64,000 nucleotides of DNA from an uncultured Bacteroidaceae bacterium (GCA_905234735.1 CAJOJA010000005.1:62001-126000); one strand, 5' to 3'. Shown: positions 9,172 to 20,731, counted from the stretch's first letter. Numbers and translations: made by a program. Notes: a model not told the origin generated them from the sequence alone.

Positions 9172-12100
9172 TTATTTTGTCTTTATGCGCTGTATGTTTT
9201 GCAACAGTTCCACAGCCTCGCGCACGCTGTTCACTTCGTTTACGAGCATTGTTCGGCGACCGTCCTTCTCGGCCAGACGACAGCGGGCCACACTGGCCGA
9301 AGCATAAGCAATGAGTTGGTCGAAAGCCTGGCTCTGATAGAAAGCACTGTTAACATTTTGTATAAAGTAGAGGCGCATGCGCCCCGACTTCAACACGATG
9401 CGTTCCGAACCGAACTGCCGTCCGAGCCGGCGCAGGCGAACCACGCGGATGAGTTCCTCGCCCTCTTCGGGAATAGGACCAAAGCGGTCTTGCATGCGCT
9501 GCCGGAAGGCATCTATCTGAAGGTCGTCCTCCAGGCTGTCCAGTTCGCGGTAGAGCAACATCCGCTCGCTGCTGCCCGGCACGTAGTGGTCGGGGAAGTT
9601 CATCTGCAAGTCGCTGTCCAACTGACACTCGCTCACAAACGACGTTCCGTCCACCTGTTCGCCCTGGCGGATATCTTCAGCATAGAGATCGCTGAACTCG
9701 TCGGTCTTCAATTCGCTGACAGCCTCGGCCAATATCTTTTGATAGGTCTCGTAACCCAGATCCGTAATAAAACCGCTCTGCTCAGCACCCAACAAATTGC
9801 CTGCACCGCGAATGTCGAGATCCTGCATGGCGATATGGATGCCGCTCCCCAGTCCGGAGAAGTTCTCCAGTGCCTGCAGACGACGACGGGCATCAGTTGC
9901 GAGCGCGGCCAACGGAGGTGCCAGCAGGTAACAGAACGCCTTCTTGTTCGAGCGCCCCACCCGACCACGCATCTGGTGCAGATCCGACAGACCGAAATTC
10001 TGAGCACCGATGATGATAATGGTGTTGGCGTTAGGGATATCAAGACCCGACTCGATGATAGTGGTAGAAACAAGCACATCGTAGTCGTAGTTGGCAAACC
10101 CGAGGACGATATTCTCTAAGGTCTCGGTATGCATCTGACCATGTCCCACAGCAACGCGTGCATCGGGCACATGCTGGCGTATCATCTCTTCCAGTTCCGG
10201 CAGTCGGCTGATGCGATTGCATACGACGAAGACCTGACCGTTGCGACTCATCTCAAAGTTTACGGCCTCTGCTATGATTTCGGGCGAAAAGGGATGAATC
10301 TCCGTTTGTATCGGGTAGCGGTTAGGGGGCGGTGTCTGAATAACACTGAGGTCGCGAGCACCCATGAGGCTAAATTGCAAGGTACGCGGTATGGGTGTAG
10401 CCGTCAACGTCAGCGTGTCCACATTGGTCTTCATCTGGCGCAACTTCTCCTTCGTGGCCACACCGAACTTCTGTTCTTCGTCGATGATGAGCAGCCCCAG
10501 GTCGCGGAAAGCAACGCTCTTGCCGATGAGTTTATGCGTGCCGATAACGATGTCGACCTGCCCCTCCTTCAGCGCCTTCAATATCTCGCTCGTCTGTTTG
10601 GCCGAACGTGCCCGACTCAGGTATTCGATGCGCACGGGGAAATCACGCAAACGTTCTGTGAAAGTGCGGAAGTGCTGATAGGCCAACACCGTAGTGGGCA
10701 CCATTACGGCCACCTGTTTCCCGTCCGTAGCAGCCTTGAAAGCAGCGCGTATGGCCACTTCCGTCTTTCCGAAGCCCACGTCGCCACAGACCAACCGGTC
10801 CATGGGGCGAGCCCGTTCCATGTCGTGCTTCACATCCTGTGTGGCACGCATCTGGTCGGGGGTATCCTCATAGAGGAACGAGGCCTCCAGTTCCTGCTGC
10901 AGATAGCCGTCTGGCGAAAACTGGAACCCACGCTGTTTCTGTCGTGTAGAATACAGGCGGATGAGGTCTCGAGCAATGTCCTTAATCTTCTCCTTTGTAC
11001 GCTCTTTCAGGCGTTCCCATCCGCCACCGCCCAAACGACTCAAGCGTGGCGGTTCGCCCTCCTTACCTTTGTATTTCGAGACTTTATGCAGGGCATGAAT
11101 GGAGACGTATATGACATCGTCATGCTGGTAGATGATTTTAATTTTCTCCACCATCTGCCCGCCTTCGGGAATACGTATCAGTCCGCCGAAGCGCCCCACA
11201 CCATGGTCGATGTGAACCACATAGTCACCTATTTCAAACTGCTGTAACTCCTTCAGTGTCAGGGCGACCTTACCATTTCTGGCCTTATCGGAGCGTAGAT
11301 TGTACTTATGAAAACGGTCGAATATCTGGTGGTCCGTAAAGAAACACATACGCAGCGTGTTGTCAGCATAACCAGCATGCAGCGTTTTCCTGACAGGAGT
11401 GAAGCGCACCCCGTGGCCTTGTTCTTTGAAGATGTCGTGCAAACGCTCGTTTTGTTTCTGCGAATCGGCCAATATATATATAGTATACCCGCGCGAGAGA
11501 TAATCATTGAGGGTAGCTGTGACCAGGTCAAAATTCTTGTGGAAGATGGGTTGCGGTGTGATGTCCATCTGCACATGCTTTGTCGTCGATAACGTCGGCT
11601 GATGGCCATACTCTATAATCCGGAAGTCCAGGATTTGCTGTTGGAACGTAGATCCATCAACGAGGAGGTTCTCGCTCCCGCTCCTTAAATCCTCGTTCTC
11701 CGCAACTGCCTGTTTCGAGAATCTTTCATCATGTACCCGACTGACGGACTCACATAGGAAGCCCACACTACTGGTCACGAGCAGAGTGTCGGCAGGCAGG
11801 AAACGGAGCACGCTGTCACATTGGCGGTTCTTCAGCTCAGGCACAATGCGCACCTCGTGCATCTTTTCAACCGACAATTGTGTGTCTACCTCGAAGGTAC
11901 GTATCGAATCCACTTCATCGTCGAAGAAATCGATACGGAAAGGCATCTCATTCGAGTAGCTGAAAACGTCGAGTATACTGCCTCGGATGGCAAACTGACC
12001 CGGTTCATAAACATAGTCGACACGCTGAAAACCATAGTCGACAAGTGCCGACTCTACCTCCGTGATGTCCAGTTTCTGTCCTCGGGCCACAATCAGGGTC

Positions 12101-12546
12101 TGCTCTGTCAGCTGCTCCCTTGTTACCACCTTTTCGGCCAGTGCCTCGGGATAGCTGACGATGAAGAGCGGAGACTTAGCAGTAGACAAACGGCCCAACA
12201 CGTCGGTTCGCAGTATCTCGTTGGCCGCATCGCGCTGTCCGTACCTGACAGCCCTGCGATACGAACTGGGGAAGAAGAGTACCCTATCCTCGTCCATCAT
12301 CTGTACCATATCGTGGTAGAGATAGCCAGCCTCTTCCCTTTCGTCCATAACGAATAGGAACGGAGCCGTCAGTGTCTTCGGGGCGTTCTGGGCGAGCGAA
12401 GCAAATAGCACGCCCAGGCTTGATGCCTGAGTGCCGGAGAGTGTAATGCGCCGCTGCTGATCAACGAGCATGCGCCCCAGGGCTTTGGCCCCGGGGTGCT
12501 CTCTGTACATACTGAGTAGTTCACACAACTCCATAAACGAGTGCAA
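9172..12546 (-). CDS. mfd: Transcription-repair coupling factor
   Basis: 1124 aa; GDYVVHIDHGVGRFGGL RNAP-interaction domain; RLVCGDVGFGKTEVAIRAAF; IIDEEQKFGV; LTLTATPIPRTLQFSLMGARDLSVI. Confidence 0.97.
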   Translation of the reverse strand: MHSFMELCELLSMYREHPGAKALGRMLVDQQRRITLSGTQASSLGVLFASLAQNAPKTLTAPFLFVMDEREEAGYLYHDMVQMMDEDRVLFFPSSYRRAVRYGQRDAANEILRTDVLGRLSTAKSPLFIVSYPEALAEKVVTREQLTEQTLIVARGQKLDITEVESALVDYGFQRVDYVYEPGQFAIRGSILDVFSYSNEMPFRIDFFDDEVDSIRTFEVDTQLSVEKMHEVRIVPELKNRQCDSVLRFLPADTLLVTSSVGFLCESVSRVHDERFSKQAVAENEDLRSGSENLLVDGSTFQQQILDFRIIEYGHQPTLSTTKHVQMDITPQPIFHKNFDLVTATLNDYLSRGYTIYILADSQKQNERLHDIFKEQGHGVRFTPVRKTLHAGYADNTLRMCFFTDHQIFDRFHKYNLRSDKARNGKVALTLKELQQFEIGDYVVHIDHGVGRFGGLIRIPEGGQMVEKIKIIYQHDDVIYVSIHALHKVSKYKGKEGEPPRLSRLGGGGWERLKERTKEKIKDIARDLIRLYSTRQKQRGFQFSPDGYLQQELEASFLYEDTPDQMRATQDVKHDMERARPMDRLVCGDVGFGKTEVAIRAAFKAATDGKQVAVMVPTTVLAYQHFRTFTERLRDFPVRIEYLSRARSAKQTSEILKALKEGQVDIVIGTHKLIGKSVAFRDLGLLIIDEEQKFGVATKEKLRQMKTNVDTLTLTATPIPRTLQFSLMGARDLSVIQTPPPNRYPIQTEIHPFSPEIIAEAVNFEMSRNGQVFVVCNRISRLPELEEMIRQHVPDARVAVGHGQMHTETLENIVLGFANYDYDVLVSTTIIESGLDIPNANTIIIIGAQNFGLSDLHQMRGRVGRSNKKAFCYLLAPPLAALATDARRRLQALENFSGLGSGIHIAMQDLDIRGAGNLLGAEQSGFITDLGYETYQKILAEAVSELKTDEFSDLYAEDIRQGEQVDGTSFVSECQLDSDLQMNFPDHYVPGSSERMLLYRELDSLEDDLQIDAFRQRMQDRFGPIPEEGEELIRVVRLRRLGRQFGSERIVLKSGRMRLYFIQNVNSAFYQSQAFDQLIAYASASVARCRLAEKDGRRTMLVNEVNSVREAVELLQNIQRIKTK

Positions 12547-12600
12547 ACCTTAAGGATTTTTGTTTGACGAAAGAGTCGGAACTAAGGTACGTGAAACGCG

Positions 12601-13920
12601 TTACTCCCAATAAAGGATCTGGCGGTTGATGTCCCACTTGTGGTCCTTTGGGAAGTCGTCGCCCTCCCAGGCTTTTTTCGATGTCCATTTCTCGGGCGCA
12701 TCGGTCCAGAAAGGGTCGTCGGCTGGCAGTCCGAGGGGCATGAAGGCCAATGAGGTCATGTAGAGTGAACCGTTATTGGTGTACCAGTCGGCCACATTAG
12801 GATGACTGCCCACAAAACCGATGGTCAGATAGCCGTCGGGGGTGAAGTTGGTCTTGCCCTTACCCTCAAACATGCGCTTCATAACAGCCGTGATGCCTGC
12901 ACGCACCTGTCCGTTGTGGAGTTCCTCGGGCAACTGCTTCATCCAAGCCAGTTGAGCCAAAGGCTGCAGTACGGCCAATCGATAGGGAATGGAACGGCCA
13001 ACTACAGGGAAAGTACCCTCTGGGGAGATGAAGCGTTCGAGGATGACGCTATACTTCTGCATACGCTTCACAACTTCCTTTAAGCGGTTCGTGGCCCCAT
13101 TGCGGTTGTCGCCTTTCGAACGCACGAGGTAGTTGTTGTTGCCTTGGCGTGCGGCTACCATCTGAAGGCACTCTGTGTACATGGGCTGGATAACAAAGGC
13201 GTTGTAGTAGTCGAAGGCAAATGCGGGACCGTCGGAATAGAGGCCGTCGCCGATGTACCACTCTTCTGCCTTGGACAGAGCCATCTTGATACGGAAAGCA
13301 TCAGGATTGCCGTTGACATACATGAGGAAGGCCTCCTCCATGCCCACGAAAAGGAGCCAATTGGTGTAGGGTGGATCATAGCGACGTAGGCCCTGCAACT
13401 CCTTGATATAGCGTTGTTTCGTCTGCTCGTCGAGTGGTTCCCATAGAGCCTTGTAGCCACGGAATAGGCTTTCAACAACGTAGGCTGCATCGACCAATGT
13501 CTGACCTCCGCTCGTCCATCCCAGATAGTCGGGACTGTCGGGATCTACAGCATTGGCATAAGCCTTCAGTGCCCACTCACGCAGCTGTTTGCGCATGCGG
13601 CCCTCTTCAGTGTCATCATCGGGCAGGGTAAGCCAAGGGGCTATACCAGCCATCAGTCGTCCGAAACACTCCATGTAGGCCACTTTCTTGTTGCGGTTGT
13701 CCCACGTGGGCGAAAGTTCGAGCTTCATGTTCTTCTGCAATGTTCCATTGGCCATATTCTCCAATACGGGAGCGGCCATCGTGTAGGCCAGTTTTGCCCA
13801 ATAGGCACGATCTTCGACACCAGTCCCCAGCGGGTCTTTTTCGATGACCTGCTTCTTCGACTTGGCCATGCCCAAGGCAGACACACAAACGAGGGCTATT
13901 AGCAAAAGAATCTTTTTCAT
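12601..13920 (-). CDS. DUF2264 domain-containing secreted protein
   Basis: Signal peptide MKKILLLIALVCVSALGMA; WLTLPDDDTEEGRMRKQLREWALKAYANAVDPDSPDYL; internal Met start. Confidence 0.75.
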   Translation of the reverse strand: MKKILLLIALVCVSALGMAKSKKQVIEKDPLGTGVEDRAYWAKLAYTMAAPVLENMANGTLQKNMKLELSPTWDNRNKKVAYMECFGRLMAGIAPWLTLPDDDTEEGRMRKQLREWALKAYANAVDPDSPDYLGWTSGGQTLVDAAYVVESLFRGYKALWEPLDEQTKQRYIKELQGLRRYDPPYTNWLLFVGMEEAFLMYVNGNPDAFRIKMALSKAEEWYIGDGLYSDGPAFAFDYYNAFVIQPMYTECLQMVAARQGNNNYLVRSKGDNRNGATNRLKEVVKRMQKYSVILERFISPEGTFPVVGRSIPYRLAVLQPLAQLAWMKQLPEELHNGQVRAGITAVMKRMFEGKGKTNFTPDGYLTIGFVGSHPNVADWYTNNGSLYMTSLAFMPLGLPADDPFWTDAPEKWTSKKAWEGDDFPKDHKWDINRQILYWE

Positions 13921-13944
13921 GGCATTATTCTTTTTTATCATAAA

Positions 13945-14367
13945 CTATTCCGTCATAATTCCTTCTATCGTGAGGCGGACAATCTCCGTCTTGGCATTCG
14001 AGCGGACAGTAATCGTCTTCGAAAAGCGGCCGGGGAACTTGCCCTTACCATTATACGTAACGTCTATCACCCCCCTTTCACCAGGCTTTACGGGATCCTT
14101 AGTATAGGTGGGTACGGTACATCCGCATGAGGCAAAAGCCTGGTTGATTACAAGCGGTGCATCACCAACGTTTGTAAAACCAAACGAACATTTCTGTTCG
14201 CCATCCTTCTCTGCAAAAGTGCCCAGATTCACCCTGAGCGTGTCAAAGGCGATTTCGGCCTGCTTGGTCTGTGAGTGCTCTGTTACTGCATTCGCGATGT
14301 GCAACTGCTGCGCAATCATACCCACCGAGAGGAAAGCAAGGGCGGCTATCAATACTGTCTTCTTCAT
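13945..14367 (-). CDS. DUF1573 domain-containing protein
   Basis: CSFGFTNVGDAPLVINQAFASCGCTVPTYTKDPVKPGERGVIDVTYNGKGKFPGRFSKTITV. Confidence 0.85.
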   Translation of the reverse strand: MKKTVLIAALAFLSVGMIAQQLHIANAVTEHSQTKQAEIAFDTLRVNLGTFAEKDGEQKCSFGFTNVGDAPLVINQAFASCGCTVPTYTKDPVKPGERGVIDVTYNGKGKFPGRFSKTITVRSNAKTEIVRLTIEGIMTE

Positions 14368-14555
14368 AATGTGATGTGTTGTTTATGGTTAATTTTCTCT
14401 GCAAATTTAGTCATAATATTTGAAACTACAAAACGAACGCATCCATATTTTACACATCCGCACATGCTTATGCACATTCAATACAAATATTCCTCGGCAT
14501 TCTCATTCTTTTGGCACGCGATTTGTTAGACATCCCATAGATATAACGATACGAT

Positions 14556-17057
14556 ATGATGATAAGCAAGCGATTCTCGCCTGAAGTGACGGCAATACTC
14601 TCACTGAGCCGAGAGGAGTCAATGAGACTATATAATGACAAAGTGACACCCGAGACCATGTTGCTTGGAATTATTCGTCACGGATGCGAACACGTTATGG
14701 AGGTACTTTCCCAACTGAAGGTAGACCTAACCACCCTGCAACGGCGCCTGGAGCAGGCTGCTCGCACAGAGAACGCAGAAGTGCCCTACTCCACCGACGA
14801 CATGGCCCTGGACCAGACGGCCAGCCGCATTGTTAAACTAAGTGTGCTGGAGTCCGTGGTCACGAAAAGCGAAACTATAGATCCCGAACACCTTTTACTG
14901 GGGATACTGCGTGAGGGCAACAATGCTGCCTCAAAGGCACTGGTCGAACAACACGTCACCTACCCAGAACTGATGCATGCCCTATACCCCGAAATGGAAC
15001 CGCAGGACGGCTATGGGTTTACCGAAGACGAAGAGGACGAAGATGATGCCGAGGAGGGTGACATAGAGACAGACACGAAGCGCAGCAGTGACGATAAGAC
15101 CAACAGCCAGACCCCAGTGCTGGACAAATACGGCACCGACCTGACCCGTGCCGCACGCGGACATCTGCTCGACCCCGTAGTGGGCCGTGAAACGGAAATT
15201 GAACGCGTAGCACAGATTCTGAGTCGACGGAAGAAGAACAACCCCGTGCTGATAGGCGAACCCGGTGTGGGCAAGAGCGCCATCGTGGAGGGACTGGCAC
15301 AGCGCATCGTGGAGCACAGGCTTTCGCGAGCCCTGTGGGACAAGCGTGTCATTGTGCTTGACCTGGGGGCTGTGGTGGCGGGTACAAAGTATCGCGGTCA
15401 GTTCGAGGAACGCATGCGTGCCATCATGATAGAGCTGCAGAAACACCCCGAGGTCATCATATTCATTGACGAGATTCACACCCTCATCGGAGCCGGTTCG
15501 GCAGCAGGCACAATGGATGCCGCCAATATGCTGAAGCCGGCACTTTCACGTGGTGAGATTCAATGCATTGGGGCCACTACGCTCGACGAATACCGCAAGT
15601 CCATTGAAAAGGACGGAGCGCTGGAGCGCAGGTTCCAGAAAGTGATGGTACAACCCACAACTATGGAGGAAACGCTGAAGATACTGGAGAACCTGAAGGG
15701 ACGTTACGAGGAACATCACAACGTGACGTACACCCCCGAGGCTCTCACAGCCTGCGTCCGCCTGACGGAACGCTACATTAGCGACCGCGCCTTCCCCGAC
15801 AAGGCCATTGATGCGATGGACGAAGCTGGCAGCAGAGCCCACATCATGAACATCCCCGTATCGCACGAGGTGGAGTTCATGGAACAGCAATTGGCCAAGC
15901 TGGAAGATCTGAAACAGACAGCCATCAAGACAGAAAACTTCCAGATGGCAGGCGAATACCGCGACCAGCAAAAGACATTGACACAAGCCCTCGAACAGAA
16001 ACGCAAGGAGTGGGAAGCCACACTGAAGGACGAACGCCAGACGGTGGGCGAAGAAGAGATAGCACACGTCGTTTCGATGATGACGGGCATACCCGTTCAG
16101 CGCATCGGCGGCGAGGAAAACGAACGTCTGCGCAACCTGGGAGAAACGCTGAAGCACCAGGTCGTAGGTCAGGATGAGGCCATCGGCAAACTGGTTCGAG
16201 CCATACAGCGCAGCCGCATAGGACTGAAAGACCCCCAAAAGCCCATCGGAACCTTCATGTTCGTTGGTCCTACGGGTGTGGGCAAGACCTACCTGACAAA
16301 GAAACTGGCCGAAGAACTGTTCGGCAGCGAGAAGAACCTCATACGCATCGACATGTCGGAATACGGCGAAAAACACACCGTCAGCCGCATGGTGGGTGCG
16401 CCTCCGGGCTATGTAGGTTACGAAGAAGGTGGACAGCTGACCGAGCGTGTACGTCGCCAGCCCTACTCCATCGTGCTGCTCGACGAGATAGAAAAGGCAC
16501 ATCAGGACGTGTTCAACATCCTGCTGCAGGTGATGGACGAGGGCCGACTGACCGATGGAAACGGTACGACTATCGACTTCCGTAACACTGTCATCATCAT
16601 GACCTCGAACTCCGGCACCCGCCAACTGAAAGAGTTTGGTCAGGGCATCGGATTCAATACCGGTGGCAGCAGTTCAGATAAGGAATACGCACGCGGAGTG
16701 GTTCACAAGAGCATCACGAAGCAGTTCGCGCCTGAGTTCCTCAACCGTCTGGACGACATCATCTACTTCGACCAGCTCTCCGAGGAAAGCATCCATAAGA
16801 TCGTGGACATCGAGGCCAAGCCCCTTATCGAGAGAATAATGGAGATGGGCTACAATCTGGTGCTGACCGACGAAGCCAAAGCCCTGCTGGCCAAGAAGGG
16901 CTATGACGTACAATTCGGTGCCCGTCCGCTGAAACGTGCCCTGCAAACCCTGCTCGAAGACCCCATCTGCGAACTGCTGATGAGCAACGATGCACCTAAA
17001 GAGGGCACTACTCTGACGGCTATTGTGGAAAATGAAGAAATAAGAATTAAGAGTTAA
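14556..17057 (+). CDS. clpC: ATP-dependent Clp protease ATP-binding subunit (ClpC-like)
   Basis: Clp_N repeats, two Walker A ([33 protein letters not shown]), UVR-like middle region. Confidence 0.9.
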   Translation: MMISKRFSPEVTAILSLSREESMRLYNDKVTPETMLLGIIRHGCEHVMEVLSQLKVDLTTLQRRLEQAARTENAEVPYSTDDMALDQTASRIVKLSVLESVVTKSETIDPEHLLLGILREGNNAASKALVEQHVTYPELMHALYPEMEPQDGYGFTEDEEDEDDAEEGDIETDTKRSSDDKTNSQTPVLDKYGTDLTRAARGHLLDPVVGRETEIERVAQILSRRKKNNPVLIGEPGVGKSAIVEGLAQRIVEHRLSRALWDKRVIVLDLGAVVAGTKYRGQFEERMRAIMIELQKHPEVIIFIDEIHTLIGAGSAAGTMDAANMLKPALSRGEIQCIGATTLDEYRKSIEKDGALERRFQKVMVQPTTMEETLKILENLKGRYEEHHNVTYTPEALTACVRLTERYISDRAFPDKAIDAMDEAGSRAHIMNIPVSHEVEFMEQQLAKLEDLKQTAIKTENFQMAGEYRDQQKTLTQALEQKRKEWEATLKDERQTVGEEEIAHVVSMMTGIPVQRIGGEENERLRNLGETLKHQVVGQDEAIGKLVRAIQRSRIGLKDPQKPIGTFMFVGPTGVGKTYLTKKLAEELFGSEKNLIRIDMSEYGEKHTVSRMVGAPPGYVGYEEGGQLTERVRRQPYSIVLLDEIEKAHQDVFNILLQVMDEGRLTDGNGTTIDFRNTVIIMTSNSGTRQLKEFGQGIGFNTGGSSSDKEYARGVVHKSITKQFAPEFLNRLDDIIYFDQLSEESIHKIVDIEAKPLIERIMEMGYNLVLTDEAKALLAKKGYDVQFGARPLKRALQTLLEDPICELLMSNDAPKEGTTLTAIVENEEIRIKS

Positions 17058-17068
17058 TACAACATATT

Positions 17069-19126
17069 ATGGCACAAAAAGGAAACATTGGGGTTACGAC
17101 AGAGAACATCTTCCCCGTTATCAAAAAGTTTCTCTATTCCGACCACGAGATATTCATCCGCGAGATAGTAAGTAACGCCATCGATGCCACACAGAAACTG
17201 AAGACACTGGCTGGCAAAGGTGACTTCAAGGGTGAACTGGGCGAACTGAAGGTAAGCGTCAGCATCGACAAGGAGGCTGGCACCATTACGGTCAGCGACC
17301 GCGGTATCGGTATGACTGCCGAGGAAATCGACAAGTACATCAACCAGATTGCCTTCTCGGGTGCCAACGACTTCCTGGACAAGTACAAGGACGACGCCAA
17401 TGCCATCATCGGCCACTTCGGCCTGGGCTTCTACTCGTCGTTCATGGTATCGAAGCAGGTGGACATCATCACCAAAAGTTATCAGGAAGGCGCCGTAGCA
17501 CAGAAATGGTCGTGCGACGGCAGTCCCGAATTCACGCTCGAAGAGTGCGAGAAAGCAGACCGTGGCACGGACATCGTGATGCACATCGACGACGACTGCA
17601 AGGATTTCCTGGAAAAGGAAAAGATGCAGCAGCTGCTCTCGAAGTACTGCCACTTCCTGCCCATTCCCGTTGCCTTCGGCAAGAAGACCGAATGGAAGGA
17701 CGGCAAGCAGGTGGACACCGAAGAAGACAACATCATCAACGACACGGAACCACTGTGGACGAAGAAGCCTGCCGACCTGAAGGACGAGGACTACAAGGAG
17801 TTCTACCGCAAGCTCTATCCCATGAGCGACGAACCGCTGTTCTGGATTCACTTGAACGTTGACTATCCCTTCAACCTCACAGGTATCCTGTACTTCCCGA
17901 AGATTAAGAACAATCTGGATCTGCAGCGCAACAAGATTCAGTTGTATTGCAATCAGGTGTTCGTGACGGACAACGTGGAGGGCATTGTTCCTGAATTCCT
18001 GATGCTGCTGCATGGCGTCATCGACTCGCCCGACATACCCCTGAACGTAAGCCGTTCTTACTTGCAGAGTGACCAGAACGTGAAGAAGATTTCAGGTTAC
18101 ATCACCAAGAAGGTGAGCGACCGATTGGCAAGCATCTTCAAGACCGACAGACCCGACTTTGAGAAGAAATGGGACGACATCAAGATATTCATCCACTACG
18201 GCATGCTCTCACAGGACGACTTCTACGACAAAGCGAAGACGTATGCTCTGTTGAAGGATGTGGACGGAAAGTACTATACATTGGACGAGTACGAAACGCT
18301 GATCAAGGACAACCAGAAGAACAAGGACGACCAACTCGTCTATCTCTATGCACAAGACCCCGAGAGCCAGTACACCTACATTCAGGCAGCCAAGGACAAG
18401 GGTTACAACGTGCTGCTGATGGACGGTCAGTTGGACACCCCGCTGATTTCGATGCTGGAGCGCAAGCTGGAGAAAACCACATTTACCCGTGTGGATGCCG
18501 ATGTCATCGACCGCCTGATTCAGAAGGAAGAGACGAAGCGCGACGTGCTGGAGGCAGAACGCAGCGACCGCCTGACCGCCATCTTCAACAGTCAGATGCC
18601 TCGTGCCGAGAAACTCGATTTCCACGTCGAGACACAGGCCTTGGGCGAGGATGCGCTGCCGGTGATGCTGACCCAGAGCGAATATATGCGCCGCATGAAG
18701 GAGATGTCGCGTCTGCAGCCCGGCATGAGTTTCTATGGTGAAATGCCCGACATGTACAATCTGGTACTGAACACCGATGCTCCGCTCATCAAAAGTGTAC
18801 TGGAAGACAGCGAAGCCGAAACCTCAGAGGCACTGCGACCCATCGAGGCCGAAATCAAGGGCCTGACCGCTCGCCAATCGGTGCTGCGTCAAGAGCAGGA
18901 CAAGAAGAAGGCCGAGGAAATCACGGACGCTGAAAAAGAAGACCTGAAGAAGTGTGGCGATGAAATCCAGACCCAGCGCGACAAGAAGAACGAAATTCTC
19001 TCGAACTACGGAAAACAGAGCGAACGAGTGCACCAGCTCATCGATTTGGCCCTGTTGCAAAACGGCATGCTTCGTGGTGAAGCGCTGACCCGATTCGTGA
19101 AGCGTAGCGTGGAGTTCATTAAATAA
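17069..19126 (+). CDS. htpG: Molecular chaperone HtpG (Hsp90)
   Basis: DHEIFIREIVSNAIDATQKL; DRGIGMTAEEIDKYINQIAFSGA; IGHFGLGFYSSFMVS. Confidence 0.96.
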   Translation: MAQKGNIGVTTENIFPVIKKFLYSDHEIFIREIVSNAIDATQKLKTLAGKGDFKGELGELKVSVSIDKEAGTITVSDRGIGMTAEEIDKYINQIAFSGANDFLDKYKDDANAIIGHFGLGFYSSFMVSKQVDIITKSYQEGAVAQKWSCDGSPEFTLEECEKADRGTDIVMHIDDDCKDFLEKEKMQQLLSKYCHFLPIPVAFGKKTEWKDGKQVDTEEDNIINDTEPLWTKKPADLKDEDYKEFYRKLYPMSDEPLFWIHLNVDYPFNLTGILYFPKIKNNLDLQRNKIQLYCNQVFVTDNVEGIVPEFLMLLHGVIDSPDIPLNVSRSYLQSDQNVKKISGYITKKVSDRLASIFKTDRPDFEKKWDDIKIFIHYGMLSQDDFYDKAKTYALLKDVDGKYYTLDEYETLIKDNQKNKDDQLVYLYAQDPESQYTYIQAAKDKGYNVLLMDGQLDTPLISMLERKLEKTTFTRVDADVIDRLIQKEETKRDVLEAERSDRLTAIFNSQMPRAEKLDFHVETQALGEDALPVMLTQSEYMRRMKEMSRLQPGMSFYGEMPDMYNLVLNTDAPLIKSVLEDSEAETSEALRPIEAEIKGLTARQSVLRQEQDKKKAEEITDAEKEDLKKCGDEIQTQRDKKNEILSNYGKQSERVHQLIDLALLQNGMLRGEALTRFVKRSVEFIK

Positions 19127-19150
19127 TGATACATACCATACACATAAAAA

Positions 19151-19183
19151 TGGCGGAAGCCCTTGCAAGGGTTTCCGCTTTTT
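19151..19183 (+). terminator. Rho-independent terminator after htpG
   Basis: GCGGAAGCCC TTGC AAGGGTTTCCGC followed by TTTTT. Confidence 0.75.
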
Positions 19184-19185
19184 CG

Positions 19186-19193
19186 TATCTTTG
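19186..19193 (+). promoter_or_regulatory. TATCTTTG -7 element of trmD
   Basis: TAnnTTTG consensus directly abutting the htpG terminator. Confidence 0.55.
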
Positions 19194-19254
19194 CACCCGA
19201 TATTAGAGATAATCTCTCATCAAAAACTAACAACCCACAAGCAAACCTAAGGCT

Positions 19255-19932
19255 ATGCGCATAGACATCATCACCGTACTGCCTGAACTCATTGAGGGCT
19301 TCCTCAACGAGAGTATTCTTGGGCGTGCTCAGCGGAAGGGACTGGTGGAGATTCACCTCCACAACCTGCGCGACTACACCACGAACAAGTGGCGCCGCGT
19401 GGACGACTATCCCTTTGGCGGATTTGCGGGGATGGTGATGCAGTGCGAACCCATCGACCGCTGCATATCAACACTGACGGCCGAACGCCACTATGACGAG
19501 ATCATCTTCACCACACCCGATGGTGAACAGTTCTCGCAACCGATGGCCAACACGCTGAGTCTGTGCGAAAACATCATTATCCTCTGTGGGCATTATAAAG
19601 GCATAGACTATCGCATCCGCGAACACCTGATTACCAAGGAAGTATCCATTGGCGACTACGTACTGACGGGTGGAGAGCTGGCAGCAGCGGTAATGGCAGA
19701 TGCCATCATACGCATCCTTCCTGGAGCCATCGGCGATGAGCAGAGCGCCCTATCCGATTCGTTCCAGGACAACCTGTTGGCAGCGCCCGTCTACACCCGT
19801 CCAGCGGAATACCGAGGGTGGAAGGTGCCTGAAGTGCTGCTGAGCGGAAACGAAGCAAAAATAAAGGAATGGGAACTGACGCAAAGCATGGAACGCACAA
19901 GGCGACTACGTCCCGACCTTTTAAACAGTTGA
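19255..19932 (+). CDS. trmD: tRNA (guanosine(37)-N1)-methyltransferase
   Basis: [53 protein letters not shown]. Confidence 0.96.
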   Translation: MRIDIITVLPELIEGFLNESILGRAQRKGLVEIHLHNLRDYTTNKWRRVDDYPFGGFAGMVMQCEPIDRCISTLTAERHYDEIIFTTPDGEQFSQPMANTLSLCENIIILCGHYKGIDYRIREHLITKEVSIGDYVLTGGELAAAVMADAIIRILPGAIGDEQSALSDSFQDNLLAAPVYTRPAEYRGWKVPEVLLSGNEAKIKEWELTQSMERTRRLRPDLLNS

Positions 19933-19959
19933 TAATTGACAAATGATAATTGAAAGCTT

Positions 19960-20574
19960 ATGGCTGACAATAAGAAACTGAATCTTTACATCATCGCCGG
20001 ATGCAACGGAGCCGGAAAGACTACGGCCTCGTTCACCGTCCTGCCTGAGATGCTGGATTGCCGCGAGTTCGTCAATGCTGACGAAATAGCACGCGGACTG
20101 TCGCCCTTCAGCCCCGAAGGCGTTGCCATACAGGCCGGCCGACTGATGATTGAACGCGTCATCCACCTGCTGAAGGAGGGCGAAACGTTTGCTTTCGAGA
20201 CTACGCTCTCGACACGTTCCTACGTGAAACTCATTAAACAGGCACAGAAGCGCGGCTACTTTGTCACGCTGCTTTTCTTCTCGCTGGCTACACCCGAACA
20301 GGCCGTACAGCGTGTAGCCAAACGCGTAAGTCAGGGCGGGCATAACATCCCAACGGACGTCGTATATCGCCGTTTCGAAGGTGGTCTGTCCAACCTCTTT
20401 AACCTCTACATGCCCATAGTAGATTATTGGGCACTCTACGACAACTCCAACATCCCCACTCAGCACATCGCCAGTGGTGAACTGGGCAAGGAACCCGTCG
20501 TTCTTGATGTTGAAAAGTTCGAGGCATTACAAACCAAATACAAGACCGAAGATGAGCAAGAACCAAAAGAATAG
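19960..20574 (+). CDS. Zeta-toxin-like P-loop kinase
   Basis: LYIIAGCNGAGKTTASFTVLPEML...FVNADEIARGLSPF...GETFAFETTLSTRSY. Confidence 0.8.
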   Translation: MADNKKLNLYIIAGCNGAGKTTASFTVLPEMLDCREFVNADEIARGLSPFSPEGVAIQAGRLMIERVIHLLKEGETFAFETTLSTRSYVKLIKQAQKRGYFVTLLFFSLATPEQAVQRVAKRVSQGGHNIPTDVVYRRFEGGLSNLFNLYMPIVDYWALYDNSNIPTQHIASGELGKEPVVLDVEKFEALQTKYKTEDEQEPKE

Positions 20575-20731
20575 TTGCGATGTGATGCTCATGCAGCAAC
20601 GCATCGACGAAGGAATACTTCTGGCCCAGCGTCGACTACTCAACAAAGGTCTGCACGACGACCTCTCGTTCATCGTATGCCTGGATGGCCAGGTGCTTGA
20701 AGTGCCGGCTAGCGAAATATCCCAATTTTAA
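20552..20731 (+). CDS. Small partner protein overlapping the zeta-like kinase (possible antitoxin)
   Basis: MSKNQKNSCDVMLMQQRIDEGILLAQRRLLNKGLHDDLSFIVCLDGQVLEVPASEISQF; overlaps upstream CDS by 23 bp. Confidence 0.6.
   Translation: MSKNQKNSCDVMLMQQRIDEGILLAQRRLLNKGLHDDLSFIVCLDGQVLEVPASEISQF

Noticed and set aside
10129-11247. 372-aa plus-strand ORF (also 9124-10119) opposite mfd
   Set aside because: Antisense shadow of the well-supported mfd reading frame; low-complexity His/Leu/Val-rich translation with no recognisable domain.
15546-16625. 359-aa minus-strand ORF opposite clpC, and 17054-18013 opposite htpG
   Set aside because: Antisense ORFs arising from codon bias of highly conserved coding genes; no motifs or own promoter.
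19925-19960. gataattgacaaatgataattg AT-rich semi-repeat before the zeta-like gene (similar text at 6195-6240)
   Set aside because: Common degenerate AT-rich intergenic sequence in Bacteroidales; not a clean repeat and no functional signal.
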